Source of the DNA: Chlamydiota bacterium
GTDB lineage: Bacteria; Auribacterota; UBA3054; B51-G9
Assembly (NCBI GenBank): GCA_030596365.1
Contig: JAUVKG010000047.1
Location: 1 to 11,268, forward strand
Length of the DNA stretch: 11,268 bases
Reading direction: 5' to 3'
Part shown: in pieces, positions 6,304 to 11,268 of the stretch
Layout of the letters: each line of letters begins with the position of its first letter
Numbering within the stretch: the stretch's first letter is position 1
The notes under the pieces: generated by a model
Database searches by the model: none
Told to the model about the DNA's origin: nothing
The model's input: the letters and a program-made list of their open reading frames with translations, nothing else
Made by a program: the position numbers and the translations under genes

Positions 6304-6366
6304 GTGCCTTTGAGTTTTCATGGCAAATTATTATTTTTTAGCCACAAAGGCACAAAGACTCAAAGG
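6304..6366 (-). repeat. Octamer repeat and competing stems in a 5' leader
   Basis: On the - strand three degenerate octamers (CTTTGAGT CTTTGTGC CTTTGTGG) lie just upstream of the TIM-barrel-like gene. GTGCCTTTG (6353-6345) can pair with CAAAGGCAC (6312-6304), extended by TGGC (6344-6341)/GCCA (6324-6321). CCTTTGAGT (6366-6358) can instead pair with ACTCAAAGG (6315-6307). The two use the same 3' bases and exclude each other. Confidence 0.5.
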
Positions 6367-6415
6367 AAGAGTTAAAATTAAATTATTCGTTTTTCTATGG
6401 GACTAGTTAAAAAAT

Positions 6416-6421
6416 ATTATA
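6416..6421 (-). promoter_or_regulatory. Possible -10 box for the TIM-barrel-like gene
   Basis: A perfect TATAAT is read on the - strand about 127 bases before the upstream ATG. No good -35 box is found at 16 to 18 bases (only TTCTTG at 16), so the call is weak. If used, the leader carries the competing stems at 6304-6366. Confidence 0.3.
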
Positions 6422-6453
6422 ACCGATAAATCCAAAGCAAGAACCATGCATAC

Positions 6454-6490
6454 CCCAGCATACGCTGGGCGCGGCGCCGGTCAAGAGCTT
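6454..6490. repeat. Dispersed hairpin-plus-GGTCAAGAGCTT element, copy 2
   Basis: CCCAGC (6454-6459) pairs with GCTGGG (6464-6469) over the loop ATAC. A GC-rich GGCGCC palindrome follows, then GGTCAAGAGCTT (6479-6490) and TTACTT. It matches copy 1 at 4738-4763 in order and in the TACGC and GGTCAAGAGCTT words. It abuts the 3' end of the DUF4105 gene, whose stop is at 6501-6499. Confidence 0.6.
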
Positions 6491-6498
6491 GATTTACT

Positions 6499-8379
6499 TT
6501 AATTAAATCGTTTATACATTTGTTCAATAAAATATCTGCTATCATTTTCTACTCTCCCCATTTTTGTTCCTCTGATAAATTTGGAAGATTCGCACTTGCA
6601 GAAAATATTTATTTCAAAGAATATTTTATCTTTGGCTTGATGAGCGGCAAAAATAAATTCTCGTACATCTAAATGATTGCTTATGTGTTCGGGTTGGTCA
6701 TAATAGAAAATTGTTTTTTCGTCTTCATTTGCACCGATATGAATTGTAGTTTTAATTTTGTAATCGCTTGCACCGAAGCCGGCTGCCATTACGACTTCAT
6801 AATTCAAAGTTTTTCCTCTCAGCGATTTGATAAGATTATAATCAGGATTTTCTTTTTCTTTTTTAAATTCCTGAGGAAGAGTAAATTTAGTACTTACAAT
6901 TGTTTTTGGAAAGTCCTCTTTGTAATAATCAGGATTGCATAAGCGCATTAAAATTGAATCTAACTTGTTGGCTTTATCTGCGGATGGCAGGCTTGAGATG
7001 TCAATTGTCCACTTAGCATTCATGAAAACATCCGGCCATTTTTTTTTAGAGTTAATCACTGGCGGCTTGCTAACAGGCGGGAAAACGTCTTTTGCCATAT
7101 CTTCAGGATAGCTGCCTTTCAATATGCCGTTACCAAAAGAATATTTTAAAGCTGTAAAATCTGAATTCCATTTTACCACGCCGGTTTTTTCATCGACTTT
7201 TGTTTCTGTTTTGATTGGTGCATGTTTGTCAGTTTCCTGTTCAGACGGTTTTGTTTTGCTTATGTCTGAGGAAGATTTTTCAGATGTTTCTGGTATGATC
7301 GGTACATGTTTATCAGCTTCCTGTTCAGGCGGTTTTATTTTGCTTATGTCTAAAGAAGATTCTTCAGAAGAAAATCCAGGTAAATGCGAGCGGATATTTT
7401 TTGAGAAATCTGTATCATCATCATATTTTTTTGCTATATCGCTGATAAAATATGCCTGTTTGGCTTCTTTGGGAGGCAATTGTGTGTCTATAACTCCATT
7501 TTCATATAATCGCCAATCTAAAAATCCATTTAAAAGATATTCGATATAGAAATTTATTTTATTTTCTGAAACATTGGCAATATGGTGTATCAAACTTACG
7601 GTGCAGTTCCGAAAAATCGTGTTGTAAAATTCCGGCTTAGTATTTAATTTGTTTGCCCCAACCAGCATATCAAGAAGCAATTTGCGGGATTCTTCGGGCG
7701 GTGTTTTTAGCGGATAAAGATATACATGTTCTCCTGTATAATTAGTGCGTAGGCGAATCACGTCACGTTCATCGGCTATCACATACATTAATTCATACAT
7801 TTTAAAAAGACCTTTAACCGGGTCGTATGTTTCTCCTTTTTCCCGTCGTAATTCAATTGATATTGCGAGAAAATCTCCTCCTTCAAACTCAAAACTTAAA
7901 AAAGTATGTGCTATTTTCTTAACAGTTCCCCAATAAGAAACGATGAAATATAGTTTCTTTAATTTATTAAGGTCAAAAGTTTTGTCATAATAATCCAGCG
8001 AATATTCAGTTGCGGTTTTGTAATCAAAATTTCTGATGTTGTAAACAGTAACAAAATTATTGCTGATTGTTGCCCGGGGAAGAACAGACATTGGTGTTGC
8101 CCAGTTACGATCGTTGGAAGCCGGAATAAGTGACCACCAGACAAGAACGAGGATGAATGTTCCGGTGAAAGCCGACAAAAAAATCCATCGGCGCTTTACA
8201 TTCAGAAAAACTGCCAGGTTAGCAAAAATAAAAATACCGACTGCGGCAAGGCGTAAAAACAGTGCGGGTGATTTCGCGAAATAAATTGCAAAAACAGCCC
8301 AAACGGACATAATGATAACAATAATTCCAATTAATGGTGTTACCAGCCATTTCCAAAAAAAGTTCAATATTTTTTTCAT
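6499..8379 (-). CDS. Membrane protein with DUF4105/Lnb periplasmic domain and extra C-terminal module
   Basis: The protein has 626 residues. Three N-terminal membrane segments (about 11-33, 38-60, 66-86) precede a DUF4105 domain (about 110-315, Pfam PF13387, now named for Lnb). Its hallmarks are NFDY (117-120), SYWGTVKKIAHTFLSF (148-163), ISIELRREKGE, VIADERDVIRLRTNY, VYLYPL, FRNCT (256-260) and LNGFLDWRLYENG. His158 and Cys259 are candidate catalytic residues. In Bacteroidota, Lnb N-acylates lipoproteins; whether this protein does so is inference. Residues 341-396 form a polar linker with a 28-residue tandem duplication. Residues 400-626 form a module I do not recognise. The ATG lies three bases after the 30-residue ORF, with no own ribosome site, suggesting coupling. 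Confidence 0.82.
   Translation of the reverse strand: MKKILNFFWKWLVTPLIGIIVIIMSVWAVFAIYFAKSPALFLRLAAVGIFIFANLAVFLNVKRRWIFLSAFTGTFILVLVWWSLIPASNDRNWATPMSVLPRATISNNFVTVYNIRNFDYKTATEYSLDYYDKTFDLNKLKKLYFIVSYWGTVKKIAHTFLSFEFEGGDFLAISIELRREKGETYDPVKGLFKMYELMYVIADERDVIRLRTNYTGEHVYLYPLKTPPEESRKLLLDMLVGANKLNTKPEFYNTIFRNCTVSLIHHIANVSENKINFYIEYLLNGFLDWRLYENGVIDTQLPPKEAKQAYFISDIAKKYDDDTDFSKNIRSHLPGFSSEESSLDISKIKPPEQEADKHVPIIPETSEKSSSDISKTKPSEQETDKHAPIKTETKVDEKTGVVKWNSDFTALKYSFGNGILKGSYPEDMAKDVFPPVSKPPVINSKKKWPDVFMNAKWTIDISSLPSADKANKLDSILMRLCNPDYYKEDFPKTIVSTKFTLPQEFKKEKENPDYNLIKSLRGKTLNYEVVMAAGFGASDYKIKTTIHIGANEDEKTIFYYDQPEHISNHLDVREFIFAAHQAKDKIFFEINIFCKCESSKFIRGTKMGRVENDSRYFIEQMYKRFN
7213..7380. repeat. 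84-base tandem duplication in the DUF4105 gene
   Basis: Two diverged 84-base copies (about 7213-7296 and 7297-7380) encode SS.DISK.KP.EQE.DKH.PI twice, at residues 341-361 and 369-389, offset by 28 residues. Frame is kept. The unit lies in a hydrophilic Pro/Glu/Lys-rich linker between the DUF4105 domain and the C-terminal module. Substitutions between copies show it is not a recent event. Confidence 0.85.
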
Positions 8380-8382
8380 AAT

Positions 8383-8475
8383 TTATTTGTTAGAGTTATT
8401 ATCTACAATGATATCATTGGCTAATACTATTTTTGATAATAGAAAAAATAGAAGCAATAATTTTATATATTTCAT
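8383..8475 (-). CDS. Small 30-residue signal-peptide-like ORF
   Basis: The ORF encodes MKYIKLLLLFFLLSKIVLA followed by NDIIVDNNSNK, then TAA. Lys residues, a leucine/phenylalanine core and a V-L-A site give a textbook signal peptide, with an 11-residue acidic-polar mature part. Its ATG overlaps the DUF2784 stop as ATGA (8475-8472), and its TAA ends three bases before the DUF4105 ATG, so it is placed for translational coupling on both sides. It may be a secreted micropeptide, a coupling cistron feeding DUF4105 translation, or the stub of a truncated exported protein. No homolog is known to me. Placement and composition argue against chance, but the short length keeps confidence moderate. Confidence 0.5.
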   Translation of the reverse strand: MKYIKLLLLFFLLSKIVLANDIIVDNNSNK

Positions 8476-8849
8476 ATTTTTCTTGTTTTTTTCCTTAAAC
8501 GAATTATCAACAGGATGTACGCTGCAATGTTTATCAAAATGACCAAAGTACCGAGTAACAATTGCATTTTATGTGTAAGCCCTGACGGATAAATGATTGA
8601 CACAATATAATGGTCTATAAATCCACCCGAATATCCGGCTTCACCGCCTGCCAGTCTAAGTTGCTGTTCAAAAGGAGTCAGCGGGCAAATCCATCCGTAG
8701 AATTCTATTAAAACACCCCACACTGCGCAAGGGATATGTAGAAAAATCAACCATTTCCATTTCAAAGCCAGGAATCCGCCGATCACAACAAAGCAAATAA
8801 ATCCGAGGTGAATCAGTATAACTAAATCTGCTGTTAGGCGAAATAACAT
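8472..8849 (-). CDS. DUF2784 family integral membrane protein
   Basis: From the ATG at 8849 the protein has 125 residues, the usual family length. The first segment, MLFRLTADLVILIHLGFICF, matches the typical DUF2784 opening. Family marks follow: WGVLIEFYGWICPLTPFEQQ (44-63), GEAGYSGGFIDHY (69-81) and IYPSGLT (86-92). Three to four membrane helices are predicted by eye (about 6-28, 33-52, 95-117), and the C-terminus is basic (RLRKKTRKI). A TTG 12 bases upstream could also start the frame, but the family opening favours ATG. The biochemical role of DUF2784 is unknown. It is first in a cluster with the 30-residue ORF, overlapping by ATGA, and the DUF4105 gene. Confidence 0.88.
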   Translation of the reverse strand: MLFRLTADLVILIHLGFICFVVIGGFLALKWKWLIFLHIPCAVWGVLIEFYGWICPLTPFEQQLRLAGGEAGYSGGFIDHYIVSIIYPSGLTHKMQLLLGTLVILINIAAYILLIIRLRKKTRKI

Positions 8850-8876
8850 GGTACTTATCAAAAGACTATTTTTTTA

Positions 8877-8970
8877 TCCCGCCGACCTTGTGTCGGAGGT
8901 TTGAAAAATTGGATTAAAAAGCAATGGTTTTTGTGCAATTTTTATGTCCACCGACACAAGGTCGGCGGGA
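8877..8970. repeat. Long-range 20-base inverted repeat with self-pairing arms
   Basis: CCCGCCGACCTTGTGTCGG (8878-8896) is the exact reverse complement of 8951-8969, and one more outer T-A pair extends it to 8877 and 8970. The 54-base AT-rich middle separates the arms. Each arm also folds alone as CCGAC/GTCGG with a five-base loop. It fills the spacer between the GH116 gene and DUF2784, next to the octamer array. No U run follows either arm on the - strand. Confidence 0.85.
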
Positions 8971-8972
8971 CA

Positions 8973-9010
8973 ACTCCATCACTCCATCACTCCATCACTC
9001 CATCACTCCA
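8973..9010. repeat. Octamer tandem array TGATGGAG (- strand) ending the GH116 gene
   Basis: Four full ACTCCATC units (8973-9004) and a six-base partial unit are seen; on the - strand they read as TGATGGAG repeats. The GH116 stop TGA (8997-8995) and its last codons (Gly-Val-Met-Glu) fall inside the array. The same octamer in the same gene-relative sense follows nadA at 83-130. Confidence 0.9.
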
Positions 9011-11268
9011 ATCATAACTTCAAGAGTTTGCCCATCGGTGATGTTAATTTTTTTCGGAAATTCAATCAAAACTTTTTTGTCAGTGAATTTTACATCTGCT
9101 TTTATTTTTTTATTTCCAATTTTAATTACAACATTTTTTAATTTTAAATTTCCGGGAATACCGAGTGATAAAGTCTTGATTTGCAAATTACCTTTTGCCA
9201 TAATAATTTTGTTGGCTTGAACACCTTTTTCACGCTTCTGTTCAAATACAGCCCATCCTTCCGCAAAAGTAAATGCTGCTTTAAAATTTTCCGGCGTAAT
9301 TACCGGTGCAAAACCAACAAAACCATTTGGTCCGTCATATTGGAATCCTGCTAGTGCGAGATAAACACCCCAACTTGACATTGCGCGGGCATAATGATCG
9401 CCGCACTCTATTTCGTTATAAGGATTAAGAAATCCCGGTTGATATCTGTCGTGAACCGCATAACAAATTGCCAGACCTTCGGTGACAAAACCTTCGGCAA
9501 TAAGTCCGGCAGCGACTTGATATTCAATACCCGACCAGATTTCGTTTTTGTAAGAAGTTCCGCTGGCGATATAATCACCCTGCGGCCACGTGCAAGTTAA
9601 GAGTCCGCCCTGGCCTTCTTTTTTAATGAACCATCTGAACGGTTTAAATTTTTTGTTGTAAGGTCCTATATCCGGCGCCCAATTATATTTCCATACAGCT
9701 TCCATAGCTGCTTTGACATAATTTGTCGGATAAACATATCCGAGATTAACCTGGTGTGCCCAGAATTGTCCGAATAACTGGTCGGACAAACAGCCGTCTT
9801 TATATTGATGATTAGGATATTTTTTCAGATCAACTTTTTGAATAAAATATTCTCCATTCCATAAATTTGAAACAGTCCAGGAACTTCCGCTTTCAAATAA
9901 ATCCCGGCATTCTTTAGCAAATTTTTTGTCGCCCATTTCATTCGCCATTTCTTCGCCGGCACGAAGAGCAGCAAGATACAAAGCTCCTATCAAAGTGTTA
10001 GGGCCTTGATAATTCAGATCATAAGTGTTGTGCTGTGTCCCTTCAATAATTCCGTTCGGAGCGTTAGTGGTTTTAGGTCTGGGCTTAGGCGGTTTGTTTC
10101 CTATGTGGGCAAGATTCGGAGAATCTTTTCCGCCTTCTAAACCTAGCGCGTCCTGTTCGATTAAATATTCCAAAGTTATTTTAATTTTTTTCCAGTTTCG
10201 TTTTAGAAAATCTTTGTTCGCCGACATTAAATGTTCACGATAAGAATTTAATACCGTGTCGCATTGACCGTCAACCGCAAGCCACAGGTTGTCTTCACCG
10301 CCTCTGAAAGCCACGAGTCCTGTTTCAGGGAAAAAGCCCCCGCCGTCTTTTATCGGTGTAAAATCCTGACGCTCACGAATGTTACGTCCGAGTGATGGGA
10401 AAAGCCTTGCGTGAGATTGAGCGTATCCCCAGACATGAGTACAGGTTCCGCGACAGCAGGTGCAGCCTTCGAACGCGTAAAATCTTCCGTTTTTTCTCCA
10501 GTAAGCAGTGCCGGTTGCGAGGTAAGAAACAGTAGAATGCAGTCTGTCGAGCAGCCAATATGGTAGAGAACTGTCGTAATAAATATCCCGCCATTTTCTT
10601 GTGCCGCCGCTCAGCTTACCAAAATTTTTAATTATGTGTTTAGCTACATTGGCGGAACTTGAAAAACGTTTTGCGTATAGCCATCCGTTTTCTTTATTTG
10701 GGAAGTACCAGCTTAAAATAAAGCTGAAAGTTTTTTTCTGCCCGGGTTTTAAATCAACATATTTTGTCGATAGCAATCCGCATTTCTTGCCCTTTAACAG
10801 GTATTCAGAATCTTTTGTGATATATTTTTCCTTTTGATTATCAGGATACGCAGAAGACATTTTTGAGTAATCGTTTATACAGGCAAGTGAAATGTTCCCG
10901 TAGTCAACTGTGTTAGTAACTGAACCGCCAGCACCGAATCGTGGATAATTAGAGAATTCTATATTATCAATATTTATGTGGCCCCAACCTAAATTAGCTT
11001 TATCAACAATTTTATATTTAGCTTTTTTACCTTTATATTTTTTAACATCCCAGTTCTGCCAACGGAGTTCTTCACTGTTTATTCCTTTAGCTTTTTCTAC
11101 TTCGTTTCCTTCGATAATAAGAGCGGCATAAACATTCTCACCGCCCCCGCCCCCGATTAAATAATTTATATAATCTTCATTAATTGTAAATTCAGGTGAT
11201 GTAAGTGTGCCGACAGTTTTATCACCATTGTGCATTGTGTTTACATAACCGTTTCCGGAAAAACCTGA
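8995..11268 (-). CDS. GH116 (GBA2-type) glycoside hydrolase with jelly-roll-like module, 5'-partial
   Basis: The frame is open to the right edge; 757 residues are visible and the true start lies outside. Numbering is from the ATG at 11235, which is internal. An N-terminal piece resembling a GH32-like beta-sandwich (LTSPEF, YLIGGGGGENVYAALIIEGN, GWGHINIDNIEF) is followed by the second half of a GBA2 N-terminal beta domain (LKPGQKKTFSFILSWYFPN). The GH116 (alpha/alpha)6 barrel starts near LPYWLLDRLHSTVSYLATGT. FEG Glu256 and TYD Asp406 match the family nucleophile and acid/base. Conserved QLFGQFWAHQVNLGY, TWPQGDY, NEIWSGIEYQVAAGL and ECGDHYARAMSSW follow. Such enzymes cleave beta-glucosides or related glycosides; substrate here is unknown. 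A small beta-rich tail (about 675-745) ends inside an octamer array. Export is likely but the signal is not visible. Confidence 0.87.
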   Translation of the reverse strand, partial: SGFSGNGYVNTMHNGDKTVGTLTSPEFTINEDYINYLIGGGGGENVYAALIIEGNEVEKAKGINSEELRWQNWDVKKYKGKKAKYKIVDKANLGWGHINIDNIEFSNYPRFGAGGSVTNTVDYGNISLACINDYSKMSSAYPDNQKEKYITKDSEYLLKGKKCGLLSTKYVDLKPGQKKTFSFILSWYFPNKENGWLYAKRFSSSANVAKHIIKNFGKLSGGTRKWRDIYYDSSLPYWLLDRLHSTVSYLATGTAYWRKNGRFYAFEGCTCCRGTCTHVWGYAQSHARLFPSLGRNIRERQDFTPIKDGGGFFPETGLVAFRGGEDNLWLAVDGQCDTVLNSYREHLMSANKDFLKRNWKKIKITLEYLIEQDALGLEGGKDSPNLAHIGNKPPKPRPKTTNAPNGIIEGTQHNTYDLNYQGPNTLIGALYLAALRAGEEMANEMGDKKFAKECRDLFESGSSWTVSNLWNGEYFIQKVDLKKYPNHQYKDGCLSDQLFGQFWAHQVNLGYVYPTNYVKAAMEAVWKYNWAPDIGPYNKKFKPFRWFIKKEGQGGLLTCTWPQGDYIASGTSYKNEIWSGIEYQVAAGLIAEGFVTEGLAICYAVHDRYQPGFLNPYNEIECGDHYARAMSSWGVYLALAGFQYDGPNGFVGFAPVITPENFKAAFTFAEGWAVFEQKREKGVQANKIIMAKGNLQIKTLSLGIPGNLKLKNVVIKIGNKKIKADVKFTDKKVLIEFPKKINITDGQTLEVMIGVME

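Noticed and set aside
7124..7549. 141-residue open frame on the + strand
   Set aside because: It is the antisense shadow of the DUF4105 gene; its apparent internal repeat is the mirror of the 84-base duplication.
8472..8861. DUF2784 start at a TTG (8861)
   Set aside because: Family members begin MLxRLxADLV, matching the ATG at 8849; no ribosome site favours the TTG.
8877..8970. Intrinsic terminator of the GH116 gene
   Set aside because: Neither arm is followed by a U run on the - strand; a Rho-independent role is not supported.
8924..9220. Overlapping + strand frames of 98 and 65 residues
   Set aside because: They are made of the octamer array (Ser-Ile-Thr-Pro type repeats) and antisense of the GH116 tail.

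Overview
The window is AT-rich bacterial DNA. It fits a Gram-negative, LPS-bearing bacterium of the Planctomycetota-Verrucomicrobiota-Lentisphaerota type. The clues are an LptD-like outer-membrane LPS transporter, GDP-mannose dehydratase, a GBA2-type (GH116) glycosidase with a jelly-roll-like N-terminal module, and many short tandem repeats and GC-rich hairpins between genes. The lineage is an inference from gene style, not a measurement.

Layout. On the + strand lie only the last 27 codons of a probable quinolinate synthase (nadA, 2-85) and one tRNA-Ser(GGA) (318-407) with a good promoter. All other genes are on the - strand. Read in their own direction they are: a GH116-type glycosidase cut by the right edge (11268-8995); a compact cluster of a DUF2784 membrane protein, a 30-residue signal-peptide-like ORF and a large DUF4105/Lnb-domain membrane protein (8849-6499); a putative exported TIM-barrel-like protein (6289-5192); a roughly 700-base gene-poor stretch full of hairpins; then a tight operon of lptD, gmd and a small zinc-ribbon protein (4349-519) behind a near-consensus promoter (4491-4519).

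How the genes fit. lptD and gmd are one base apart, and gmd overlaps the zinc-ribbon gene by ATGA. This couples LPS export to synthesis of a GDP-mannose-derived deoxysugar. The DUF2784, small-peptide and DUF4105 genes are also coupled, by an ATGA overlap and a 3-base gap. Both groups point to envelope work.

The most unusual content lies between genes. Short tandem arrays with periods of 7, 8 or 9 bases recur. In three of them the array itself supplies the stop codon of the adjoining gene (nadA, the zinc-ribbon ORF, the GH116 gene). Two of these arrays are interrupted or followed by GC-rich hairpins. A 9-base array in the exported-protein gene encodes the hydrophobic core of its apparent signal peptide as a Ser-Ile-Val repeat, and a strong ribosome binding site just downstream offers a start that would skip it. 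The same gene ends in a hairpin with its stop codon at the tip, followed by 19 in-frame codons of coding appearance. A previously unlisted 30-codon ORF sits between DUF2784 and DUF4105.
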